Below, in pieces: positions 1 through 6,038 of a stretch of 7,428 nt of DNA (its first letter is position 1; every line of letters begins with the position of its first letter). Under the pieces are notes generated by a model. It searched no databases. It saw nothing but the letters and a program-made list of their open reading frames with translations, and was not told the origin of the DNA. The position numbers were made by a program, and so were the translations under genes. The DNA is from JANXVY01 sp040080145 (GTDB taxonomy: Bacteria > Pseudomonadota > Alphaproteobacteria > Rhizobiales > Hyphomicrobiaceae). The stretch lies in NCBI GenBank assembly GCA_040080145.1, contig JBEBJA010000197.1, forward strand, positions 1 to 7,428, written 5' to 3'.

Positions 1-82
1 TGGCTTTGCAGAAGAGCCCCCTCACCCCAACCCTCTCCCCAGGGGGAGAGGGGGCCACCGTTTCGCTATGTTAGCGCCTATG
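1..82 (-). repeat. 82-bp inverted-repeat arm, partial MITE-like element cut by the window start
   Basis: This segment is the exact reverse complement of 1528-1609, with no mismatch over 82 bp. It contains a GC-rich palindrome (ctctccccagggggagag type) and ends in the sequence TTAGCGCCTATG, which matches the terminal inverted repeat of the element at 1528-1695. Just after it comes cgcgaaggcggggg, half of a REP-like palindrome, so this copy too may sit in such a palindrome. The rest of the element lies before the window. No transposase is encoded here, so any mobility would depend on an enzyme supplied elsewhere. Confidence 0.75.
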
Positions 83-138
83 CGCGAAGGCGGGGGTGAG
101 GGGCGGCAACATAAAAAGGGCTTGTAGCTTGTAGCCTT

Positions 139-173
139 GTTGGGTTAGCCGCACCTTTGCGGCGTAACCCAAC
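139..173. repeat. Palindromic intergenic repeat (GTTGGGTTA hairpin)
   Basis: The left arm GTTGGGTTAGCCGC (139-152) pairs with GCGGCGTAACCCAAC (159-173) around the 6-base loop ACCTTT, with a single bulged base. It lies 60 bp before the oxidoreductase start. Repeats with GGGTTA/TAACCC arms are widespread in proteobacterial intergenic DNA. There is no T-tract, so it does not look like an intrinsic terminator. A short tandem CTTGTAG CTTGTAG (121-134) precedes it. Confidence 0.6.
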
Positions 174-233
174 GACTTGATCCGGGCATGCCTCGCGTGT
201 CCTCCCTGTGCATGTTGTGGAGCGCCGCGCAAA

Positions 234-1217
234 ATGAAAGCCGCCATCTGCACCGCCTACGGCGACCCGAGCGTCGTCCAAATCCGCGACATCCCTGCCC
301 CCGTTGCCAAACCCAACGAAGTCCTGATCCGCATCCATGCAGCGACCGTCTCGTCCGCCGACGCCCGCATTCGCGGTGCGCGTTTCCCGTCAGGCTTCGC
401 GCTCCCGGCCCGTCTAGCTCTTGGTCTGGCCAAACCCCGCAATCCCATCCTCGGCACCGAATTCTCGGGCGTCATCGAGGCAACCGGAAACGCCGTAACT
501 CGCTTTTCTCCCGGCGATCCCGTGTTCGGGTTCAAGGGCGCTCGCATGGGGTGCCACGCTGAACTCATCACCCTTGCGCAAGACGGCCCGCTCGCCCCCA
601 TCCCTACTGGCTTCACCTTCGAAGAAGCCGCCGCAATCTCCTTTGGCGGCACCACCGCGCTCTACTTCTTGCGCGATGTCGCGCGCGTCAAACCCGGCGA
701 GCGCGTGCTTGTCAACGGTGCATCCGGCGCGGTCGGCACCGCCGCCGTTCAACTCGCCCGCCACTTCGGCGCGCACGTCACCGGCGTCAGTTCGTCCGCC
801 AACGCCAACCTCGTCCTATCCCTCGGCGCAAACGACGTCATCGACTACACCGCCACCGATTTCGCCACCTCCGGCGCACGCTGGGACGTCATCCTCGACA
901 CCGTCGGCAACGTCTCCTTCGCCCGCGCCCGCAACGCCCTCTACCCAAACGGCCGTCTGCTCCTGATCGTCGCCGGCCTCGGCGAACTTCTGAAAGCCCC
1001 GATCCAATCCATGACCAGCGGCCTGAAAGTCTCCGGTGGCCCCGCCCCAGACCGCGCCCACGACATCGCCGACCTCAAGACCCTCTGCGATCAGAGCGCA
1101 TACAAACCCGTGCTCGACGCCTGCTATCCGTTCGATCAAATCGCCAAAGCGCACGCCCGCGCCGATAGCTGCCGCAAAACCGGAAGCGTCGTCCTGACCT
1201 TCCCCGCATCCCGCTGA
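234..1217 (+). CDS. Zinc-independent MDR-family NAD(P)H:quinone oxidoreductase-like alcohol dehydrogenase
   Basis: This 327-residue protein has the length and layout of the medium-chain dehydrogenase/reductase superfamily: an N-terminal GroES-like domain (about residues 1-120), a Rossmann nucleotide-binding domain (about 125-260) and a C-terminal return to the catalytic fold. The dinucleotide-binding motif is visible as NGASGAVG at 161-168. The typical start MKAAICTAYG and GTEFSGVIEATG (74-86) are family hallmarks. The Cys/His zinc ligands of classical alcohol dehydrogenases are absent, which places it near quinone oxidoreductases that pass hydride from NAD(P)H to quinones or enones in the cytoplasm. 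The start at 234 is preferred over the ATG at 177 because the family begins at MKAA and a GGAG lies at 218-221. The earlier 19 codons are Cys-rich and atypical. It stands alone, with no functional link visible to the phage genes downstream. The exact substrate is unknown. Confidence 0.92.
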   Translation: MKAAICTAYGDPSVVQIRDIPAPVAKPNEVLIRIHAATVSSADARIRGARFPSGFALPARLALGLAKPRNPILGTEFSGVIEATGNAVTRFSPGDPVFGFKGARMGCHAELITLAQDGPLAPIPTGFTFEEAAAISFGGTTALYFLRDVARVKPGERVLVNGASGAVGTAAVQLARHFGAHVTGVSSSANANLVLSLGANDVIDYTATDFATSGARWDVILDTVGNVSFARARNALYPNGRLLLIVAGLGELLKAPIQSMTSGLKVSGGPAPDRAHDIADLKTLCDQSAYKPVLDACYPFDQIAKAHARADSCRKTGSVVLTFPASR

Positions 1218-1320
1218 TCCAAACTTATCCCCGCCCCCTGCTGCAGGCCGCATAGTGGAGGGTTGAGGTATGACCTCAGGTTAAAGCATTGAAAAATAAC
1301 ACAAAAACGCAAACAATCCT

Positions 1321-1349
1321 TTGACACCGAACCGGTCCTGACGTATAAA
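1321..1349 (+). promoter_or_regulatory. Near-consensus sigma-70 type promoter
   Basis: TTGACA at 1321-1326 and TATAAA at 1344-1349 are separated by exactly 17 bases, in an AT-rich island (1281-1320) that stands out from the GC-rich surroundings. The hexamers match the housekeeping consensus at 11 of 12 positions. It points toward the terminase genes, whose first codon is 551 bases beyond the -10 box. It may drive the phage-derived cluster through a long leader later invaded by repeats, or make a short untranslated RNA. No terminator or folded RNA gene was recognised directly after it. Confidence 0.55.
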
Positions 1350-1390
1350 AAGATATAACCCGGAACGTACGCCAACAGCCCAGCGGTCCA

Positions 1391-1430
1391 CCTCTCCCTC
1401 TCCCTCTCCCTCTCCCTCTCCCTCTCCCTC
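1391..1430. repeat. CCTCTC hexanucleotide microsatellite
   Basis: Six full copies and four bases of the hexamer CCTCTC run without interruption over 40 bp. The tract is intergenic. It joins directly to the ctccc/gggag arms of neighbouring REP-like repeats, so it may have grown by slippage from one such arm. Copy number would be expected to vary between strains. Confidence 0.9.
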
Positions 1431-1432
1431 TA

Positions 1433-1472
1433 CGGGGAGAGGGTTGGGAGCCTGCCCCCGCGAAGGCGGGGG
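1433..1472. repeat. 40-bp dispersed repeat with perfect hairpin, copy A
   Basis: This 40-bp sequence recurs without mismatch at 3943-3982. It includes the hairpin CCCCCGC (1455-1461), loop GAAG, GCGGGGG (1466-1472), the core of a common alphaproteobacterial REP-like family. The two copies, in the same orientation, lie on either side of the terminase genes. Confidence 0.85.
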
Positions 1473-1527
1473 TGTGGGGCGGCTACGAGCAATGTCCCTC
1501 CAATTGTTCGTCATCCCGGCGAAGGCC

Positions 1528-1695
1528 CATAGGCGCTAACATAGCGAAACGGTGGCCCCCTCTCCCCCTGGGGAGAGGGTTGGGGTGAGGGGGCTCTTCT
1601 GCAAAGCCAGCCGAGTGAAGGCACCCCTCATCTGCCCTTCGGGCATCTTCTCCCCAGGGGGAGAAGAAAGTAAGGGCTTATTTTAGCGCGTATGC
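1528..1695. mobile_element. MITE-like element (about 168 bp) inserted in a REP palindrome
   Basis: The element begins CATAGGCGCTAA and ends TTAGCGCGTATG plus one base. These ends are inverted repeats matching at 11 of 12 positions. It is flanked by the 9-bp direct repeat GCGAAGGCC (1519-1527 and 1696-1704), which looks like a target-site duplication. Joining the flanks restores a REP-like palindrome of the form gtcatcccggcgaaggccgggaccca. Inside are two GC-rich palindromes (tctccccctggggaga near 1561 and tctccccagggggaga near 1650). Its first 82 bp also occur, inverted, at the window start. No protein is encoded, so this is a non-autonomous element or a repeat family carried by an outside transposase. 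The exact right end is uncertain by a base or two. Confidence 0.6.
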
Positions 1696-1794
1696 GCGAA
1701 GGCCGGGACCCAGTCAAATCAGTGTTTCGCGCCTGTCGTGAAGCTTGCACCGCTGAAAATGTCGCTTCCCCTTTCGTCACAAAAACGGGTGGGT

Positions 1795-1837
1795 CTGGGA
1801 GGCTGCGCCTCCCAGCGGGGTGTGGGGCTGGCCCCAC
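1795..1837. repeat. Two-hairpin element upstream of the small terminase gene
   Basis: A 9-bp perfect stem CTGGGAGGC/GCCTCCCAG (1795-1803 and 1807-1815, loop TGC) is followed by a second stem GTGGGG/CCCCAC (1822-1827 and 1832-1837). The same two-stem design, with a different first arm, occurs at 4120-4163 before the portal gene. There is no T-run, so it is not a typical intrinsic terminator. It may be a dispersed repeat or a processing or attenuation structure. Confidence 0.6.
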
Positions 1838-1900
1838 TCGCAGCACCGCTGCGAACTGATCCCGCTCCGCCGCTCATTACCCCACACACCACGAGGTCCC

Positions 1901-2545
1901 ATGCCCATTGACGACGCCACCTGGGAACAGGTGCGCGCGGCCTATGCCGACCCAAAAGACACGGTCGTTGAAATCTGCAACCGGTTCAACATCCGCCACC
2001 AGGACCTTTACGCCCGTCGCAGCGCGGAAAACTGGCCGCTGCGCGACAAGGGAAAATCCGACCGCCTACGCCGCGTTCCGGCCAGCGCGTGTGACAAGTC
2101 GAGCGACGCGACCACCGCCAAATCCCACGCCGCCTCCTCGCGCGCTGCCCGTGCCGCGCTCATCCTGCGCCTCTACAACGCGATCGACCTCAAACTGACC
2201 CAGATGGAGCAACGCATGTCCGACCCCGAAGCGACCCGGCAAACCTCATCCGCCGATCATGAACGCGAAGCCCGCACGCTGACCGGTCTCGTCCGCAATT
2301 TCGAACGTGTTACGGAGATGGACGCTGACCTCACCAAACCCGCCGGAAAATCCGCCGCCGCCAAATCCAGTCGCCCCGGAACCGCTGCCGCAACTGACGG
2401 CACCAGCGCCTGCGGACCAGCCCCCCTCACCACCGCCGCAGCTCTCGCCGCCGACCCCGCCCGCGCGATGCTGCTCCGGCGCGATATTGCGCAACGCCTT
2501 GAACGCATCATGGCAAAAGGGAACCCTCCCGGAGATGTTGGCTGA
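1901..2545 (+). CDS. Probable phage/GTA terminase small subunit (DNA recognition)
   Basis: This 214-residue protein would bind DNA and hand it to the large terminase for packaging. Residues about 5-45 look like a helix-turn-helix of the terminase small subunit type: a helix ending near AYADPK, then TVVEICNRFN, then a recognition helix at IRHQDLYARR, followed by a basic stretch (41-59). A central helical segment (about 80-142) could serve oligomerisation. Residues 143-185 are low-complexity Ala/Pro/Lys-rich. The start at 1901 has an ACGAGG Shine-Dalgarno at 1891-1896. The upstream ATG at 1820 lies inside the hairpin repeat and adds a non-conserved leader. It ends 11 nt inside the large terminase gene, which implies translational coupling. 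The role is inferred mainly from position and the HTH, since small terminases diverge strongly. It corresponds in place to RcGTA g1. Confidence 0.75.
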   Translation: MPIDDATWEQVRAAYADPKDTVVEICNRFNIRHQDLYARRSAENWPLRDKGKSDRLRRVPASACDKSSDATTAKSHAASSRAARAALILRLYNAIDLKLTQMEQRMSDPEATRQTSSADHEREARTLTGLVRNFERVTEMDADLTKPAGKSAAAKSSRPGTAAATDGTSACGPAPLTTAAALAADPARAMLLRRDIAQRLERIMAKGNPPGDVG

Positions 2546-3812
2546 ACTCACGGAGGCCGACCTCGAAACGCTCGCCACCGACTGGCACATATGGGCGAGA
2601 GACGACCAGCTCCCGCCGCATCAAAATCCAGACGACCCCTGGCGCGTCTGGCTCGTCCTTGGCGGACGCGGGGCCGGCAAAACCCGCGCCGGCGCCGAAT
2701 GGATTCGTGCCAAGGCCTTAGGCCTCGCCCCCTTCGCCAGCGCCCCTGCCTCCCGCATCGCCCTTGTCGGCGAAACCTTGGGCGACGTCCGCCACGTCAT
2801 GATCGAAGGCGTCTCCGGCCTTCTCGCCATCCACGGCAACGATGAACGCCCCCGCTTCGAGCCCTCCAAGATGCAGCTCATCTGGCCCAACGGCGCCATC
2901 GCGCAAGCCTTCGGCGGCGACAACCCCGAGTCCTTGCGCGGCCCCCAGTTCGACACCGCCTGGGTCGACGAACTCGCCAAATGGCGCGAACCGGAACACG
3001 GCTGGGACATGCTGCAGTTCGGGCTGCGTCTCGGCGACCCGCCCCAGATGGTCGTTACCACCACGCCCAAGGCGCTACCCCTGTTGACCAAGATCATGGC
3101 CGACCCGTCCACCGTCGTCACGAGATCGAAAACCTATGACAACGCCGCCAATCTCGCACCCGCCTTCATCAAGGAAATCTCCCGCCGCTACGTCGGCACA
3201 GCCCTTGCCCGCCAGGAACTCGACGGCGAGATCGTCGATATGCGCGCCGGCAGTCTATGGCGCCGCGACTGGATCAATGCCCACCGCGTCAACGCGATCC
3301 CGGAGCTGAAATCCATCGTCGTCGCCGTCGATCCGCCCGTCACAGCAACCGCCTCGTCCGACGCCTGCGGGATCATCGTGGTCGGCCTCGGCCCCGACAA
3401 TCGCGCCTACGTCATCTCCGACCGCACCGTCCAAGGCCGCGAACCCCACATCTGGGCCCGCGCAGCTGTCGCCGCCTACCAGGAGTTCGAGGCCGACCGC
3501 ATCGTCGCCGAAATCAACCAGGGCGGCGACCTCGTGGTCTCCGTCCTGCGCCAGATCGACCCCGGCGTCGCGGTCCAGAAAGTCCGCGCCACCCGTGGCA
3601 AGTGGCTGCGTGCCGAACCGGTCGCCGCCCTCTACGCCGAAGGCCGCGTCTCCCACGTCGGCACCTACCCCCAACTTGAAGACCAGATGTGCGCGTTCGG
3701 CGCCGATGGCCTAGCCTCCGGCCGCTCCCCCGACCGCCTCGACGCCCTCGTCTGGGCCCTCACCAGCCTCCTCCTCGGCACCTCAAGAGACCCCACCATC
3801 CGCTCGCTCTAA
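2535..3812 (+). CDS. terL: Phage/GTA terminase large subunit (packaging ATPase-nuclease)
   Basis: This 425-residue protein is a full-length large terminase, the motor that cuts and pumps DNA into the procapsid through the portal. The N-terminal ATPase has Walker A GGRGAGKT (43-50), Walker B WVDE (143-146, with D145 and catalytic E146) and the coupling motif VVTTTP (173-178). The C-terminal RNase H-fold nuclease shows acidic residues in the expected places: AVDPP with D266, AEINQGG with E326, and SPDRLDALVW with D400 and D403. The length agrees with RcGTA g2-type terminases. The start at 2535 is favoured because the protein family begins near here and it overlaps the upstream stop. The open frame extends back to 2307, but that part is a proline-rich shadow of the small terminase gene. 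The GGAG before the start touches the ATG, so the ribosome site is weak and coupling is likely. Confidence 0.96.
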   Translation: MLAELTEADLETLATDWHIWARDDQLPPHQNPDDPWRVWLVLGGRGAGKTRAGAEWIRAKALGLAPFASAPASRIALVGETLGDVRHVMIEGVSGLLAIHGNDERPRFEPSKMQLIWPNGAIAQAFGGDNPESLRGPQFDTAWVDELAKWREPEHGWDMLQFGLRLGDPPQMVVTTTPKALPLLTKIMADPSTVVTRSKTYDNAANLAPAFIKEISRRYVGTALARQELDGEIVDMRAGSLWRRDWINAHRVNAIPELKSIVVAVDPPVTATASSDACGIIVVGLGPDNRAYVISDRTVQGREPHIWARAAVAAYQEFEADRIVAEINQGGDLVVSVLRQIDPGVAVQKVRATRGKWLRAEPVAALYAEGRVSHVGTYPQLEDQMCAFGADGLASGRSPDRLDALVWALTSLLLGTSRDPTIRSL

Positions 3813-3942
3813 TCCGCTCCCGGTGCCGTTCTTCGCGTGCCGCTCAGGCACCTCCGCGAGGGCGGCGCTCGCGCCGGGTCGCTTGCTCCCCTACGCTTCG
3901 CGTCAGTAAGGGCACCTTCACTTCCCCTCTCCCCGTCCTTTG

Positions 3943-3982
3943 CGGGGAGAGGGTTGGGAGCCTGCCCCCGCGAAGGCGGGGG
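3943..3982. repeat. 40-bp dispersed repeat with perfect hairpin, copy B
   Basis: It is identical over 40 bp to 1433-1472 and has the same CCCCCGC-GAAG-GCGGGGG hairpin. The left end also serves as the right arm of an 11-bp hairpin with 3925-3935, so the inserted repeat is a compound of two palindromes. Confidence 0.85.
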
Positions 3983-4119
3983 GGCGGCATCAAGCGTGAA
4001 CTGCGGCAACAAACTCCGCCACCCTCCCCCATTTCGTCATCCAGGCGTTGGCCGGGACCCAAGCATGCCAGCGTAATCCGAGCGCTCTCCACAAACGCCG
4101 TTCAAATCGTCGGGAGTTT

Positions 4120-4163
4120 CCAAAGGCCTCAGGCCTTTGGCGGGGCATGGGGCAGAGCCCCAT
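4120..4163. repeat. Two-hairpin element upstream of the portal gene
   Basis: The 9-bp stem CCAAAGGCC/GGCCTTTGG (4120-4128 and 4132-4140, loop TCA) is followed by ATGGGGC/GCCCCAT (4147-4153 and 4157-4163, loop AGA). The layout matches 1795-1837: hairpin, short GCGGGG spacer, second G4/C4 hairpin. It ends 45 bp before the portal start codon. Confidence 0.6.
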
Positions 4164-4208
4164 CCGTCCCAAGCAACGACCCGCGCCCTCTCTCCCAGGA
4201 AACACCCC

Positions 4209-5777
4209 ATGCCGCTGATCCCGGACTCTTTGGCGCGCCTGCTGCCTCACTTCTCCATCCCCGCCCATCGCGCAGCGATGCCAAGCATCGACCCGGGGAG
4301 GGCCGGGGTGGGGGTCGCTCCAGCCCTCGTTGCTGACGCCGAAGCCAAGGCCTCCCGCACCGGCCCGCTCATCTCCTACGAGTCCCTCGGCGCGCCCGTC
4401 TGGTCCGCGCGCGACTACTCAGCCTTCTCGCGCGAAGGCTTCATGCAGAACGCGATCGTCTACCGCTGCGTCCGCATGATTGCGGAAGCCGCAGCCTCCA
4501 TCCCCCTGCTGCTCTACGAAGGCGCAAACGAACGCGACGACCACCCGCTCCTCACGCTGCTGGCAAGCCCGAGCCCCCACCAGACCGGCACCGACTTCCT
4601 AGAGACCTTCATCGGCTACCTCCTGGTCTCCGGTAACTCCTACGTCGAGGCCGTCGCCCTCAACGGCGAACTGCGTGAACTCTACGCTCTCCGCCCCGAC
4701 CGCATGACCGTCCTCCCCGGCCTCTCAGGCTGGCCCGAAGGCTACGAATATACCGCAGCCGGCGGCACGGCCCGCTTCACATCGGACGTCGTCCCCGGCG
4801 TCCGCCCCATCCTTCACATGCGCCTGTTCCACCCCCTCGACGACCATTACGGCTTATCCCCCATCGAGGCCGCCGCCACGGCAATCGACATCCACAACCA
4901 GGCGTCGAAGTGGAACAAGGCGCTGCTCGACAACGCCGCCCGTCCCTCCGGCGCGCTCGTCTACGCCGCCCGCGAAGGCCGCCTGTCGCCAGAACAATTC
5001 GAGCGCCTCAAAAACGAACTGCAGGAAGGCTTCCAGGGCGCAAAAAACGCCGGCCGCCCCCTCCTCCTCGAAGGCGGCCTCGACTGGAAACCGCTCTCGC
5101 TGACGCCTGCCGAACTCGACTTCATCAACACCAAACACGCAGCCGCCCGCGAAATCGCCTTGGCCCTCGGCGTCCCCCCGATGCTGCTGGGCATCCCCGG
5201 CGACGCCACCTTCTCCAACTACCAGGAAGCCAACCGCACCTTCTGGCGCAACACCGTCATCCCCCTCATGCAGCGTTCGGCTTCAGCAATTTCCAGTTGG
5301 CTGGGCGCTGCGTATGGTGGCAGTCTGACATTGAAGCTTGATCTTGATCAGGTTCAAGCGCTTGCCCCGGAGCGGGAAGCCCTATGGAGCTTGCTTGAGA
5401 AGACGACATTTCTGACAGCTGCAGAAAAGCGGCTCGTCGTGGGCTATCCCGCCGAGACCGAGCCCGGTAAGATCCTGAAGTTCAATCCTGGTCAACCGCG
5501 TAATCCTGCTGGATCTTCCAACGGCGGAAGGTGGGTCGGGTCGAACGGCACCGCGACTCTGATCGCAGCGCGAAAAAAAGGCGGGATTCCGAAGGTCGTG
5601 TATGACTGGGCCGTACGAAAGTTTGTTTCTTCGTATTGCAAAAAAAGTATTACAGAAGTTCTGCCTAGTCAGTTTAATGAAATGAAAATAGGAGATATGC
5701 TGGATTTAGCGAAGGGTGGAAACAAAGCCGCTAGGACTTGTAAAAAGTTACTTGAGCAACCTAGGTTTAGAAAATAA
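4209..5777 (+). CDS. HK97-family phage/GTA portal protein fused to a C-terminal polymorphic-toxin-like tip
   Basis: This 522-residue protein has a portal core at about residues 47-418. The portal is the ring at the capsid vertex through which DNA is packaged. Recognisable signatures include FMQNAIVYRCVRMIAEAAASIP (in 78-99), LLVSGNSYVEA (138-148), FHPLDDHYGLSPIEAA (207-222), TKHAAAREIALALGVPPMLLG (in 308-328) and GDATFSNYQEANRTFW (331-346). The start at 4209 has AGGAAA at 4197-4202. Residues 15-40 are unusual for the family and derive from a GC-rich repeat. From about 5264 (codon 352) synonymous codon choice shifts from C-ending to mixed. Residues 425-442 (FNPGQPRNPAG...GGRW) form a linker motif seen before variable C-termini of phage head proteins. 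Residues about 443-522 are an AT-rich Lys-rich tip (18 of 60 bases G/C at 5641-5700) of no family I recognise. Related GTA portals usually stop near 400 residues. Toxin function is inferred from linker, composition and the adjacent small gene. Confidence 0.9.
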   Translation: MPLIPDSLARLLPHFSIPAHRAAMPSIDPGRAGVGVAPALVADAEAKASRTGPLISYESLGAPVWSARDYSAFSREGFMQNAIVYRCVRMIAEAAASIPLLLYEGANERDDHPLLTLLASPSPHQTGTDFLETFIGYLLVSGNSYVEAVALNGELRELYALRPDRMTVLPGLSGWPEGYEYTAAGGTARFTSDVVPGVRPILHMRLFHPLDDHYGLSPIEAAATAIDIHNQASKWNKALLDNAARPSGALVYAAREGRLSPEQFERLKNELQEGFQGAKNAGRPLLLEGGLDWKPLSLTPAELDFINTKHAAAREIALALGVPPMLLGIPGDATFSNYQEANRTFWRNTVIPLMQRSASAISSWLGAAYGGSLTLKLDLDQVQALAPEREALWSLLEKTTFLTAAEKRLVVGYPAETEPGKILKFNPGQPRNPAGSSNGGRWVGSNGTATLIAARKKGGIPKVVYDWAVRKFVSSYCKKSITEVLPSQFNEMKIGDMLDLAKGGNKAARTCKKLLEQPRFRK

Positions 5778-5786
5778 GGATACGAT

Positions 5787-6029
5787 ATGTCAACAAGTGG
5801 ACTAGCACGTCTCTTGCAATTTTTGAGTGTGCTGCAGGATAGTTCTGTTGAATACAAGGTGGATCACCAAACGCCTGATGGAATTTTGGTCACTGCCGCT
5901 TTTCCTGGCAAAAGGCTTGAAGTCGAATTCTTCGAAGACGAGCTGCAATATAGCGTTTTTGTTGGTGATGAAGCGGTCGAAAGTGACGAGCAGGCCTTAT
6001 ATGCGCTGGTAAAGAAGTGGTCTGCTTAA
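5787..6029 (+). CDS. Putative cognate immunity protein for portal tip 1
   Basis: This 80-residue acidic protein starts 9 nt after the portal stop. Its Shine-Dalgarno AAGGA (5776-5780) overlaps that stop, so translation is probably coupled. An N-terminal helix (LARLLQFLSVLQ, 6-17) is followed by alternating strands with the motif PGKRLEVEFFED at 40-51. I recall small proteins with this outline (helix, then DxILVxxAxPGxRxEVEFFED) as a widespread uncharacterised family often found beside variable toxin genes. Low GC and non-host codons match the tip before it, which suggests the two arrived together. No signal peptide or membrane segment is visible, so it would act in the cytoplasm. The immunity role is inferred from position, size and acidity against a basic tip. 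It could instead be an unrelated phage accessory protein. Confidence 0.7.
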   Translation: MSTSGLARLLQFLSVLQDSSVEYKVDHQTPDGILVTAAFPGKRLEVEFFEDELQYSVFVGDEAVESDEQALYALVKKWSA

Positions 6030-6038
6030 GGGTGTGGT

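Larger units (their letters stand above)
1218..1900. other. Gene-free, repeat-rich intergenic region
   Basis: These 683 bases contain no credible gene. They hold, in order, an AT-rich stretch with a promoter-like sequence (1321-1349), a hexanucleotide microsatellite (1391-1430), a 40-bp dispersed palindromic repeat (1433-1472), a MITE-like element inside a REP palindrome (1528-1695) and a two-hairpin element just before the small terminase gene (1795-1837). Open frames here are low-complexity translations of these repeats. The region seems to be a landing site for short mobile repeats between a housekeeping gene and the phage-derived cluster. Confidence 0.7.
3813..4208. other. Gene-free, repeat-rich intergenic region between terminase and portal
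   Basis: These 396 bases have no credible gene. Open frames here are Arg/Pro-rich translations of palindromes. The region contains an 11-bp perfect hairpin (3925-3935 with 3943-3953), the second copy of the 40-bp repeat (3943-3982), a degraded REP half (about 4026-4050, cgtcatccaggcgttggccgggaccca) and the two-hairpin element 4120-4163. In compact phage or GTA clusters terminase and portal are normally nearly adjacent, so this gap is probably expanded by repeat insertion. The 11-bp hairpin shortly after the terminase stop could attenuate transcription, though it lacks a U-tract. Confidence 0.65.

Noticed and set aside
177..233. Earlier in-frame ATG for the oxidoreductase
   Set aside because: The 19 extra codons are Cys-rich and start next to a hairpin repeat. 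The family begins at MKAA (234).
1391..1472. CRISPR-like array
   Set aside because: The units are 6 bp with no spacers. This is a microsatellite next to a REP palindrome.
1..1609. Composite transposon: oxidoreductase between 82-bp inverted repeats
   Set aside because: There is no transposase, and the right arm is part of a separate 168-bp element with its own flanking duplication. Two independent insertions are simpler.
1218..1900. tRNA or other known RNA gene as an integration site
   Set aside because: No cloverleaf or CCA end and no core-site duplication of a phage attachment type was seen on either strand.
2307..2534. N-terminal extension of the large terminase
   Set aside because: It is a proline-rich out-of-frame reading of the small terminase gene. 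Terminases of this type start near 2535.
3925..3953. Intrinsic terminator after the large terminase
   Set aside because: The 11-bp stem is strong, but no T-run follows. It fits the dispersed repeat family better.
3689..4336. Long Arg/Pro-rich open frame across the terminase end, gap and portal start
   Set aside because: It is out of frame with both genes, reads through palindromic repeats, and has a typical GC-rich shadow composition.
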